Shown here piece by piece: positions 47,873 through 57,077 of a stretch of 64,000 nucleotides of DNA. This DNA is from Spirochaetales bacterium (GTDB lineage Bacteria; Spirochaetota; Spirochaetia; Sphaerochaetales; Sphaerochaetaceae), in NCBI GenBank assembly GCA_012519115.1, contig JAAYQW010000001.1, positions 1 through 64,000 on the forward strand, written 5' to 3'. The notes beneath the pieces are model-generated. The model had not been told where the DNA came from. It saw nothing but the letters and a program-made list of their open reading frames with translations, and made no database searches. Position 1 is the stretch's first letter, and each line of letters begins with the position of its first letter. Made by a program: the position numbers and the translations under genes.

Positions 47873-48871
47873 TCAGTTACCCGCGGCAACGACTTTTTCG
47901 AACATCGCCTTATCCCAAGTGGCGGCGTAGGGACTTGCCAGGTACTGAGCAAGAACGTGGTCGGCAAATGCATCCAAGTCGGCGTAGTACACCTTCAGTC
48001 CGGCATTCTTGAAGAAATCAACCAGCTCCGCTTCCGCTTTGAGGTTGGTGGTGTCGCAGTACTCGATTCCCGCTTTGACTCCTTCCATGACCCAGGCTTT
48101 CTGCTGGTCAGTAAGGGATTGCCACTTCTTCTCGTTGATCGCCGGCCACACGGAGTCGACCAGGTGGTTGGTGATCGTGATGGATTTGGTTACTTCGTAG
48201 AACTTCGCGTTCTTCGTGGACGGAAGGGGGTTGTCCTGACCGTCTACGGTCCGGGTCTGCAAGGCCATGTAGAGCTCGCTGAAGGAGATCGGGGTGGGGT
48301 TCGCGCCGAGGGCTTTTCCAAGGAAGATCCAGGAATCGGAGTTCGGCATGCGAAGGTTCACGCCGCGAAGGTCGGCGGGGGTCTTGATTTCCTTGTCATC
48401 GATCAGGTTCAACTGGCGGGTTCCGAGATACTGGGCGCCGAGGGGGCGGATTCCCTGCTCTTTCGCGATGCGCTCAAAGATCTCTTTACCAACCGGTCCG
48501 TTGAGGACTTTGGTCATATGGTCATAGCTCTTGAAGATGTATCCGGCGGTGAACATCGATACCCAGGGGCTTCCATCGGTGAGCCAGCTCGCCGCGGTGG
48601 CGGTGATATCCGCTTGACCGCTCTTTACCGCCGCGACTTCCTGCTCCTGCTTGAAGAGCGAAGCTGAGTCGTAGGTGAGCACTTTGATCTCGCCGCCGCT
48701 GAGTCGTTCGACGGTTTCCTTGAATACCATCATCGCACCGGCGTGCGCATCGGTGGGGACGGCGGTCATCGTGTATACGAGTTCAACTTGCTTGGCCTCT
48801 TTTGTACCTTGGGCGAACGCCATGGGCAGCATCATGGCAACCACTAACATGGTAATCATTACCTTTTTCAT
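47873..48871 (-). CDS. dctP: TRAP transporter substrate-binding protein (DctP)
   Basis: Signal peptide; ELYMALQTRTVDGQDNPL; start re-assigned to MKKVMITML. Confidence 0.94.
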   Translation of the reverse strand: MKKVMITMLVVAMMLPMAFAQGTKEAKQVELVYTMTAVPTDAHAGAMMVFKETVERLSGGEIKVLTYDSASLFKQEQEVAAVKSGQADITATAASWLTDGSPWVSMFTAGYIFKSYDHMTKVLNGPVGKEIFERIAKEQGIRPLGAQYLGTRQLNLIDDKEIKTPADLRGVNLRMPNSDSWIFLGKALGANPTPISFSELYMALQTRTVDGQDNPLPSTKNAKFYEVTKSITITNHLVDSVWPAINEKKWQSLTDQQKAWVMEGVKAGIEYCDTTNLKAEAELVDFFKNAGLKVYYADLDAFADHVLAQYLASPYAATWDKAMFEKVVAAGN

Positions 48872-48988
48872 ACGATTCCTCCTGAATACCTCCGTCAACG
48901 ACGGTGGATGTTAAGTTGTAAAGCTGTCTTACAGGTTATGATTGCATGTGTATATTCACTTGTCAAACATTTTTTTGACAAAAAAGGG

Positions 48989-49441
48989 TTATGCCCGGCG
49001 GATCTTGAACACGACCTTGATGATTCGCTGCTGTACCTTGTCGATCAGATTCGGAGCATGAGGCTCACCTGGGAAAAAGAGCGCGAAATGGTTCTGATCC
49101 GCTCGGTAGGTGAGGATCGATTCAGCCGGTCCGAATGCAGCATCCTTGGCGGCATCATACGCCACCGTCGTTTTGAAGCTTTCCCTCGAGCCGATCTCCA
49201 TCACTTCCGTGCCCTGAAGAAGGATCTGCACATCGGTCTCCTTCTTGTGGATTTCATAGAGGTCCGTCTCTTTCTTTTCCGTCTGATAGGTCATGATGAT
49301 ATAGCGAAGGTTCGGATCGGATGTCTCATAGGATCCGAGCTCTTTGGATAGAAGATCTCCTGCGAGAATCTGCTGAATGAGGCGTAGTTCCGGTACGGCG
49401 GAGATGTAGCGGCTCAGGTTGGATAGCGAATCGATGATCAT
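48989..49441 (-). CDS. YhcH/YjgK/YiaL (DUF386) family protein
   Basis: TDLYEIHKKETDVQILLQGTEVM, FALFFPGEPHAPNL. Confidence 0.88.
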   Translation of the reverse strand: MIIDSLSNLSRYISAVPELRLIQQILAGDLLSKELGSYETSDPNLRYIIMTYQTEKKETDLYEIHKKETDVQILLQGTEVMEIGSRESFKTTVAYDAAKDAAFGPAESILTYRADQNHFALFFPGEPHAPNLIDKVQQRIIKVVFKIRRA

Positions 49442-49536
49442 GATGACTCCTTTGCTCCACCTTACCGCCTAAGCGGTCCTTGCGCTAGCCGCCCATCCCA
49501 AGTGTGAGTATTGTTGAGGGAGAAGGAGTGATAACG

Positions 49537-49971
49537 ATGAGTGATAATCATGCATATACGACACATTTGGAGTGGACCCGAAACAGAAAGGGGGCCTTGT
49601 CTTCAACGGGTCTTCCCACGATGGAGGTGGCGACTCCGCCGGACTTCCCCGGCGGACATCCGGGAATCTGGTCGCCGGAGCATCTCTTCGTGGGTGCGGC
49701 CGAGGTGTGTCTGATGACGACGTTTTTGGCGATCGCCGAAAAATCGGATCTTGAATTCCTCGCCTATGGATCGAGCGCCACCGGAATGCTGGCCAAGCTC
49801 GACAGGGGAATGTTCGTCGAGAAGATCGTCATCAAGCCAAAGGTGGTAGTCAGTGATGAAAACCAGCGGGAGAAAGCCCTTACGGTGCTTGAAAAGGCGA
49901 AAAAACACTGTCTTATCTCCAAATCGATGGTCACAGAGGTAACGATGGAGGCGGAGGTCGTGGTACGCTAA
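49537..49971 (+). CDS. OsmC family protein
   Basis: SPEHLFVGAAEVCLMTTFLAIAEK. Confidence 0.88.
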   Translation: MSDNHAYTTHLEWTRNRKGALSSTGLPTMEVATPPDFPGGHPGIWSPEHLFVGAAEVCLMTTFLAIAEKSDLEFLAYGSSATGMLAKLDRGMFVEKIVIKPKVVVSDENQREKALTVLEKAKKHCLISKSMVTEVTMEAEVVVR

Positions 49972-49975
49972 GACC

Positions 49976-51463
49976 ATGAATAAAAAACGTGTTCTTGTCA
50001 TTATCTTTGTTTTGGTCATAACCGTCGGGCTGCTGAGCGCCAAGGATGGTTCGTTCACGATCATCCATATGAATGACACTCACTCGTATCTGCTTGGCGG
50101 CAGCGACGAATATGCGGGTCGCGAGTTCGGCGGAGCGGCTCGTTGGAAAACGATCATCGATGATCTTCGTGGTGGCCGAAAAGATGTTCTTACCCTCCAC
50201 GCCGGAGACTTTCTCACCGGCAGCGGCGGTGAGTACCTGACCTTTGAACAGATCGATTATGATCGCTTCCCCCTCTACGGATGGCGGGGAGCGACCGACG
50301 TATTGCTTTTGAACATGCTTGGCTTCGATGCGGTGACGTTGGGAAACCACGAGTTCGACTACGGGCTCTCCTGGCTCCTGTCGATTCTCAAGCCCGCCAA
50401 ATTCTCCGTCCTTGCGGCGAACCTCGACTTGAACCCGATTCCTCCCACCAAAGAGTTCAAGAAACTCTCCCCGGTCAAGGAGTATGAGATCTTCACTCGG
50501 GGAGAGGTGAAGGTCGCGGTGATCGGGTTGGTCACCAACGACTATCTCAAATCCCTCCAAGTGAAAATCCGAAGCGCCGAGGAGACCCTCAGAACATTGA
50601 TTCCCAAAGTTCGAAAGAAAGCGGATATCGTCGTCGTGCTCTCCCACTTGGGGTACCAGCGAGATATCGAAGTTGCCCGAGCTGTCGATGGAATCGATCT
50701 GATCGTCGGTGGTCATTCCCATACTCGTCTCAGCACGCATACCGTAGAAAACAATACCTACATCACCCAGACCGGAGCATGGGGCAGTTATGTGGGAGTG
50801 ATCGACCTTCATGTGAAAGACAAGGCGATCGATTCGATCGACTATCGCCTGATTCCCACTCCGAATGCCGCAGAGGACGAAGAGGTGCTTTCTTTCATCG
50901 AAGAATACAAGACGACCGGTCTCGCTCTCGATCGCGATCTTTCCACCGAAGACGGCAGCTTGTATCAGTGGATCTTGGATACCGTTCAAAAACGCTTCAG
51001 AACCCATGGAGCGATTATCATCGGTCGCCTGATCAAGGAAGGAGAGCTGAAAAGGGGAGTCGTGCCTTCAAGCGATTTCTTCTCGATCTTCTGGCCGTAC
51101 CGCGCCCGGACCGCCGGAGCGGAACGGGATATGCTCGGTACGCAGATTATCGATGTTCTTACCGGCGGTTATCCCAGAAGTCTCAGAAGTCTGCTTTCAA
51201 GCGGTGATTGGGTCTCGCCCTTTGTGGTGGCCACGGTAACTCAGGAAGAGATCGAGGCGATAAAAGCTTTCAATGATCGGAATGTCATCGCCGGCGATCA
51301 TCTCCACATGAGCTTTGACGATCACCTGCCTAAAAAACCGAAAATCGCCCTCGATCTTCAAACATATCGGCTATTGCTCCTCCAAGGGGTGCTTGATCCC
51401 AAAACCGGATATACCCTGGAAGACGGAGAACTTTTTGAAGTGATGCTCGAGTCGACGAAATAG
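49976..51463 (+). CDS. 5'-nucleotidase / UshA-like calcineurin-type phosphoesterase, exported
   Basis: IIHMNDTHSYL, LGNHEFDYG, GGHSHT motifs; signal peptide. Confidence 0.92.
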   Translation: MNKKRVLVIIFVLVITVGLLSAKDGSFTIIHMNDTHSYLLGGSDEYAGREFGGAARWKTIIDDLRGGRKDVLTLHAGDFLTGSGGEYLTFEQIDYDRFPLYGWRGATDVLLLNMLGFDAVTLGNHEFDYGLSWLLSILKPAKFSVLAANLDLNPIPPTKEFKKLSPVKEYEIFTRGEVKVAVIGLVTNDYLKSLQVKIRSAEETLRTLIPKVRKKADIVVVLSHLGYQRDIEVARAVDGIDLIVGGHSHTRLSTHTVENNTYITQTGAWGSYVGVIDLHVKDKAIDSIDYRLIPTPNAAEDEEVLSFIEEYKTTGLALDRDLSTEDGSLYQWILDTVQKRFRTHGAIIIGRLIKEGELKRGVVPSSDFFSIFWPYRARTAGAERDMLGTQIIDVLTGGYPRSLRSLLSSGDWVSPFVVATVTQEEIEAIKAFNDRNVIAGDHLHMSFDDHLPKKPKIALDLQTYRLLLLQGVLDPKTGYTLEDGELFEVMLESTK

Positions 51464-51535
51464 CATGGTGAAGGTATGGCATCGCCTTCATCGTATGATA
51501 TGATTAACACGATTTTAGAACGTGTAGGAGTTTCT

Positions 51536-52393
51536 ATGAAGCGAACAATACTCGTGGTCCTGCTCATCGTAGGTTTGAGCGCCGGTCTCGTTGCACAAAG
51601 CGGCAGTGCCGCCGTCAAGCTTACCGGAGCGCTTGGTCCGGGAAGCGTGGATCTCAAAGCGGAAGGATCCTATCAGATGAAGATTCCGATGCTTCAAGGG
51701 GAAGGTCCTCTCTTTGAGGGCAACAATCTGAAAGTAAAGGTCGCCCTCGGAGTTTCTCCGATCGCCGTACAAGGTATCGTCGATGCGGTCTTGACCCCGA
51801 TTGCGCTTGCCGAAGTGAATCTGGGAGTCGCCGTCGGAAGTGGATGGGATTTTCCGCTTTTGAAGATGAGCGGACTCATCAAGGCTCCCGCTGAAGGTGC
51901 CGCGATGGTCGATGAAACCTTCAAAGGGGTGTATGTGAAGCCAAAGGCCGGAGTCGCCCTTCAGTTTGACACGGGAGCGATCTTTGCGTCGAAATGGGCA
52001 AGCGTAGTGTTGCGCGCGTATCAGGAGTTGAACTTCACCTACTATTCCAACGCGGAGGAAGATGAACCGTGGGAGTTCGAGCTCAGCGGCGAGCTGTATA
52101 ACTCCTTCAACTACAAGGGGGAGTATATTGTAGGCTACAAGCTGCCGCTTGAATGGGTGAACCTGGTCGGAGTCCAGGTCGAACATTACATCTACGATGC
52201 CTTCAACCGAAAGAACGGGGGATTGATTGATGCTTCGATTCTGGTGAACAGTCCGTTTCCGATCGTCGACAGCCTTTCACTCTTGATTGCCATTCAATTC
52301 ACCAACTATAAAGCTCAACCTGATGTCCGAAATCGGGTCGTCGATCAATTGCGCTTCAAGCGTGTAGCCTTGATCGCGACCTATTCGATCTGA
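51536..52393 (+). CDS. Predicted exported/outer membrane beta-barrel protein
   Basis: Signal peptide MKRTILVVLLIVGLSAGLVAQ; alternating beta-type pattern. Confidence 0.6.
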   Translation: MKRTILVVLLIVGLSAGLVAQSGSAAVKLTGALGPGSVDLKAEGSYQMKIPMLQGEGPLFEGNNLKVKVALGVSPIAVQGIVDAVLTPIALAEVNLGVAVGSGWDFPLLKMSGLIKAPAEGAAMVDETFKGVYVKPKAGVALQFDTGAIFASKWASVVLRAYQELNFTYYSNAEEDEPWEFELSGELYNSFNYKGEYIVGYKLPLEWVNLVGVQVEHYIYDAFNRKNGGLIDASILVNSPFPIVDSLSLLIAIQFTNYKAQPDVRNRVVDQLRFKRVALIATYSI

Positions 52394-52411
52394 TTTTCTG
52401 AAATACTAATG

Positions 52412-52451
52412 GAGAGAGCCTGCTTCTTGCATGAGAGGCAGGCTTCTCTTT
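52412..52451 (+). terminator. Terminator AGAGAGCCTGC...GCAGGCTTCTCTTTT
   Basis: Imperfect long stem followed by T-run. Confidence 0.75.
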
Positions 52452-52506
52452 TGACTCTCTTGAGTAAGTAGGGTATCTTTTTAGTGTTGAACAAAACGTG
52501 GAGGAG

Positions 52507-54504
52507 ATGATGAACGTAAAAAAGTTTGCCGATGCAATTCGAATTTTGAGTATGGACGGAGTACAGAAAGCGAACTCCGGTCACCCGGGAGCTCCCATGG
52601 GAATGGCGGATATGGCGGAGGTCCTCTTCAGACGAGTGATGAAGCACAATCCTAAGAACCCCCGGTGGGCGAACCGTGACCGCTTTGTCCTCTCCAACGG
52701 ACACGCTTCAATGCTGCTCTATTCGTTGCTCCATTTGAGCGGGTATGATGTTTCCCTTGATGAGTTGAAGAATTTCAGACAGTTGCACAGCAAGACCGCC
52801 GGTCACCCCGAATATGGCGAACTTCCCGGAATCGAGACGACCACCGGACCTCTTGGCCAAGGGTTCGCCAATGCGGTTGGAATGGCGCTTGCCGAAAAGA
52901 GTCTGGCAGCGCAGTTCAACAAGGAAGGACACAAGGTAATCGACCATCACACGTATGTCTTTTTAGGTGATGGATGCCTGATGGAAGGAATCAGCCACGA
53001 GGCCGCCTCCCTTGCCGGAGTGTGGAAACTCGGAAAACTCATCGTCCTCTACGATGATAATGGGATCTCAATCGATGGCGAAGTCAAAGACTGGTTCAAG
53101 GATGATACAGCCAAGCGCTTCGAGGCGTACGGATGGCACGTGATCAGAGATGTCGACGGACACGACGCCGACTCCATCTCCAAGGCGATCGTCGGAGCCA
53201 AGTCGATCCATGATAAACCGTCGTTGTTGATGTGTCGGACCACGATCGGCTTCGGTTCCCCGAATAAAGCCAACACGGCTGCCAGCCACGGTGCACCGCT
53301 TGGCGGTGAAGAAGTCGCCTTGACCCGCAAGAGCCTCGGCTGGGAACATGATGAACCGTTCTTCGTTCCCGAAGAAATCTACAATGCGTGGGACCAAAGT
53401 GCACGGGGAGCAATCGATGAAGCGGCATGGAACGCCGTGTTCGCCGCCTATGAAAAGGCATATCCCTCAGAAGCGGCGGAATTGAAGCGGCGCTTGGCAA
53501 ACGAGCTTCCGAAGGGCTGGGAGAAGAGCTTTGACGAGGCGATCAAGAAGTGGCAAAGCGAAGATGTGAAGGTCGCCAGCCGCAAGGCGAGCCAGATGAG
53601 TCTGGATATTTTAGGAAATCTCCTTGGTGAGCTGATCGGCGGATCGGCGGATCTTTCCCCCTCCAACCTTACCGCTTGGAAGGGTGTCAAGGACTTCAAT
53701 CCCGAAACCGGGGAAGGAACGTACCTGCGCTTCGGGGTCCGCGAGTTCGGAATGCTGGCGATTCTCAACGGAATATCCCTTCATGGCGGTTTCATCCCCT
53801 ATGGCGGAACGTTCCTGATGTTCATGGAGTATGCCCGTAACGCGGTTCGAATGGCGGCGTTGATGAAGATCCGTTCAATCTATGTATTCACCCACGATTC
53901 GATCGGTCTTGGTGAAGACGGACCGACCCACCAGCCGGTGGAACAGATTGCCAACCTGAGGATGACTCCCAATGTGGTCACCTGGCGCCCTGCCGACCTG
54001 GTTGAAACGGGGGTCGCTTGGAAGATGGCGATCAAACGTTCCAAAGGACCGACGGCTCTGCTGCTTTCAAGGCAGAATCTGGCTCCTCAGAAACGAACGG
54101 AGAAGCAGCTCGCCTTGATCGAAAAGGGTGGATACATTCTCCAGGAGACCAACAACAAACCGAGCGTCATCCTCATCAGCACCGGAAGTGAAGTGGGGGT
54201 AGCTCTCAAAGCTGCCAAGGCGCTGGAAGATGAGAAGATTTCCGTGCGGGTCGTTTCGATGCCCTCACCGGAGTTCTTTGAAATGCAGGACGCCAAGTAC
54301 AAAGAAGATGTTCTGCCCAAGGCGGTAAAAGCCCGAGTCGCCGTCGAAGCCGGCTGGGCGGACTACTGGTACAAGTATGTCGGTCTGGATGGGAAGATCA
54401 TCGGAATGCGTTCATTCGGAGAATCCGGTCCTGCCGGAGAGCTGTATGAATATTTCGGCATTACCGCCGAAAAGGTCGTTGAAGCGGCTAAGAGCCTGCT
54501 GTAA
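52507..54504 (+). CDS. tkt: Transketolase
   Basis: [47 protein letters not shown]. Confidence 0.97.
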   Translation: MMNVKKFADAIRILSMDGVQKANSGHPGAPMGMADMAEVLFRRVMKHNPKNPRWANRDRFVLSNGHASMLLYSLLHLSGYDVSLDELKNFRQLHSKTAGHPEYGELPGIETTTGPLGQGFANAVGMALAEKSLAAQFNKEGHKVIDHHTYVFLGDGCLMEGISHEAASLAGVWKLGKLIVLYDDNGISIDGEVKDWFKDDTAKRFEAYGWHVIRDVDGHDADSISKAIVGAKSIHDKPSLLMCRTTIGFGSPNKANTAASHGAPLGGEEVALTRKSLGWEHDEPFFVPEEIYNAWDQSARGAIDEAAWNAVFAAYEKAYPSEAAELKRRLANELPKGWEKSFDEAIKKWQSEDVKVASRKASQMSLDILGNLLGELIGGSADLSPSNLTAWKGVKDFNPETGEGTYLRFGVREFGMLAILNGISLHGGFIPYGGTFLMFMEYARNAVRMAALMKIRSIYVFTHDSIGLGEDGPTHQPVEQIANLRMTPNVVTWRPADLVETGVAWKMAIKRSKGPTALLLSRQNLAPQKRTEKQLALIEKGGYILQETNNKPSVILISTGSEVGVALKAAKALEDEKISVRVVSMPSPEFFEMQDAKYKEDVLPKAVKARVAVEAGWADYWYKYVGLDGKIIGMRSFGESGPAGELYEYFGITAEKVVEAAKSLL

Positions 54505-54520
54505 ACATTAAAACCGATCA

Positions 54521-54550
54521 ATCCTCCGGCAATCACCGGAGGATATCTTT
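54521..54550 (+). terminator. Terminator ATCCTCCGG-caatca-CCGGAGGAT-ATCTTT
   Basis: 9-bp perfect stem after tkt. Confidence 0.75.
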
Positions 54551-54555
54551 ATCGT

Positions 54556-55158
54556 ATGAACGACTACTACGATACCAACGCAGCCTCGTATATCGAAGAA
54601 ACCGGAGATCTTGATATGAGCTTCTTTGCGAACCGGTTTCTTCAATCGGTTCCCACTGGTGGAACGATATTGGATGCGGGGTGCGGGTCAGGCCGCGATG
54701 CCCTCTTTTTTCATGAGAAGGGATATCGGGTGACGGCGTTCGATTCCTCCAAAGAGCTTGTTCGACTGGCCAGTCAGTGGACGAAGCTCTCCATCGAGCA
54801 TCGCAGCTTCCATAAGATGAGCGAATGTGATGAATACGATGGAATCTGGGCTTCCGCATCATTATTGCATCTGAACCGCGATGAGCTGCCGACGGTCTTT
54901 TCTTTGCTCTGCCGGGCATTGAAAGAACATGGGGTGTTATATGCTTCGTTCAAGATGGGGCAAAGCTTCAAGAGGGAGGGGCTCCTCTATACTTCCTTCA
55001 CCTCGGATGAGTTCAGATCGTTCATTCGAAATGAAACCTCGTTCATCATCGATGAGATGATCATCACCGAGGATGCGAGGGCTCATCGGAAAGGGGAATA
55101 CTGGTTGAATGCCTTTTTGAGAAAGATGCCGCCGTGCTTTATCAATGATTACCGTTGA
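54556..55158 (+). CDS. SAM-dependent methyltransferase
   Basis: ILDAGCGSGRDALFFHEKGYRVTAFDSS motif I. Confidence 0.9.
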   Translation: MNDYYDTNAASYIEETGDLDMSFFANRFLQSVPTGGTILDAGCGSGRDALFFHEKGYRVTAFDSSKELVRLASQWTKLSIEHRSFHKMSECDEYDGIWASASLLHLNRDELPTVFSLLCRALKEHGVLYASFKMGQSFKREGLLYTSFTSDEFRSFIRNETSFIIDEMIITEDARAHRKGEYWLNAFLRKMPPCFINDYR

Positions 55159-55216
55159 TGCGGTTACGGGCATATGTATTTGCCTTGTTTCTTTGAAGTG
55201 TCATTCATGTTTGCGT

Positions 55217-55336
55217 TCATCTTCGGCAAGCACCGTTAAGATAAGACAAATTCATACGTCGGGGTGTTTTTAAAGGCTTCTCGTGGAATTTCACTTCTTC
55301 TTGTTCCAGCCGGATAGCAACATCCAATAGTTCCAT
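55217..55336 (-). pseudogene. 39-codon ORF resembling the N-terminus of a ferritin/rubrerythrin-like protein
   Basis: Hand-translated MELLDVAIRLEQEEVKFHEKPLKTPRRMNLSYLNGACRR; no clear SD. Confidence 0.2.
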
Positions 55337-55478
55337 GGTAATTGAAAACGAAACAGGAGAGAGAAAAAGCTGACGTTATTTCAAGTTGCATGAAGGTGAA
55401 GGTGCAAGATGAAAAGCCATGCAGGAACCATAGAATCTATTGTCCATGACAATGGTTAAGGCAAACAGTGCGACGAAA

Positions 55479-55901
55479 TCAGCGAATCGAAATGAAGATT
55501 CCCTTATTCGGATCTTTTTGGCAGTTGTCCCATGGGAAGGTTCGCCCGCTCATCGTGATATATACTCCCGGTTCCAGCAGCTGGACCGTGCTGATCGCCG
55601 AATCGAGGTTGAAGACGGCATCCGACCCTTCCAAGGAATAGGGAGTCATCGCTCCGGTGGAGACGATGGTCTTATTGATATCTTTCTTGGCAATGACCCG
55701 AGCGGTCTCCCCGCGTTGTTCTTCGGTCATGTAAAGACTGTCAACCGCCAACGGCCCTTCAAGGTGAACGGTCAGCGTGCATCGAGCCTGCCCAAGAATC
55801 CGAGGAAGCTGACTCTCCCGAAACGTCAATTCACCCTTGACAGCATCATACTGCTTATCAAATGTCCCACCGGTAGTGATGATTCTCAAATCCTGTGCCA
55901 T
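55479..55901 (-). pseudogene. Short asparaginase-like protein with internal in-frame loss of the HGTDTM motif
   Basis: N-terminal TTGGTFDKQYDAVKGEL and C-terminal KTIVSTGAMTPYSLEGSDAVFNL...PGVYITMSGR present; ...MTEEQRG|ETARVIAKK joined directly. Confidence 0.65.
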
Positions 55902-56060
55902 TCAATCCTCCCTGAAGACAGTATCGCCCTAAGGGGGGAGGATTGGGCAACCGGAAATAAAAAGAGTGTAGTGGATAAAAAGATATGGTAGGGTTTTATC
56001 AGAGCAAAAAGAAGGAAAGACACTATAGGACAGGAGTATTTTGAAAAACCAGAAATCGCG

Positions 56061-56960
56061 ATGAAAGCATATGTGGGTGTTACAGATTATTTTTGGTACT
56101 CATTTTTGAAAGAGCAGAATCCGGATGAAGTAAACTTCTGGCAACCGAGCGGAAATGATCAATTCAAGGCGCTCCGGCCTGGTGAGCTCTTTTTGTTCAA
56201 GCTCAAGGGAGAAAGAAATGCAATCGCCGGCGGAGGATTTTTTGTCCGTTCCTCGATTCTTCCGGACTTCCTCGCATGGGAAGCGTTCGGACCAAAGAAT
56301 GGAGCCGCTACGTTCGATGCTTTTAATCTGCGTATTGCCGATTACAAGAAAAAGAATAAGATCAGCCATAACCGAATCGGATGTGTCATCCTCGGCGACC
56401 CTTTCTTTTTTGATGAGGATGATTGGATTTCCACCCCCTCCGATTGGGCTCCGAATATCGTGCGAGGCAAAACGTATGCTGCCGATAATGCAATTGGAAG
56501 AAATCTTCTTCATGAAGTGCTTGATCGAATCCGCCAACCCGAAGCGATTGGAGAGGAAACAGTCCGTTACGGCGTTACGGTAACCTCCTATCGATTAGGT
56601 CAAGGTGGCTTTAGAATCGCTGTTACCGATGCGTATAACCGCCGCTGTGCGATCAGCGGGGAGAAGACTCTCCCGATTCTCGACGCCGCCCATATAAAAC
56701 CGGTCAGCAATTCGGGGATTCATTCCGTGTCCAATGGGTTGCTGCTCCGAACCGATATCCATAGCCTTTATGATCTGGGGTATATGACCATTACACCCGA
56801 TTACCACATCGAAGTATCTTCCAAGTTGGATGAGGAGTATGGTAACGGGAAACTTTACTACAGTTATCATGGACTTTTGGTTCCGAACCTTCCCGAACTG
56901 GTTGAAGAACAGCCGAGTTGCGAGAATCTCCGCTGGCATAACGAACACATCTTCCGCTGA
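56061..56960 (+). CDS. HNH endonuclease (HNH_2-type) with PUA/EVE-like N-terminal region
   Basis: CAISGEKTLPILDAAHIKPVSNSGIHSVSNGLLLRTDIHSLYDLGYMTI; N-terminal DEVNFWQPSGNDQFKALRPGELFLFKLKGERNAIAGGGFF. Confidence 0.8.
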   Translation: MKAYVGVTDYFWYSFLKEQNPDEVNFWQPSGNDQFKALRPGELFLFKLKGERNAIAGGGFFVRSSILPDFLAWEAFGPKNGAATFDAFNLRIADYKKKNKISHNRIGCVILGDPFFFDEDDWISTPSDWAPNIVRGKTYAADNAIGRNLLHEVLDRIRQPEAIGEETVRYGVTVTSYRLGQGGFRIAVTDAYNRRCAISGEKTLPILDAAHIKPVSNSGIHSVSNGLLLRTDIHSLYDLGYMTITPDYHIEVSSKLDEEYGNGKLYYSYHGLLVPNLPELVEEQPSCENLRWHNEHIFR

Positions 56961-57031
56961 GTATTCCCATTGTCTTCTCTCCGACTTCGAACTTGGAAGA
57001 AGGCAAATCGAATACAGCAAACAACGGTAGT

Positions 57032-57048
57032 TGTCCAACTGATGGACA
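57032..57048. repeat. Inverted repeat TGTCCA-actga-TGGACA upstream of oxidoreductase
   Basis: 6-bp perfect arms, 29 nt before the ATG. Confidence 0.4.
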
Positions 57049-57077
57049 GTAGAGTATTCTTTTTTCCGAGGTGAAAG

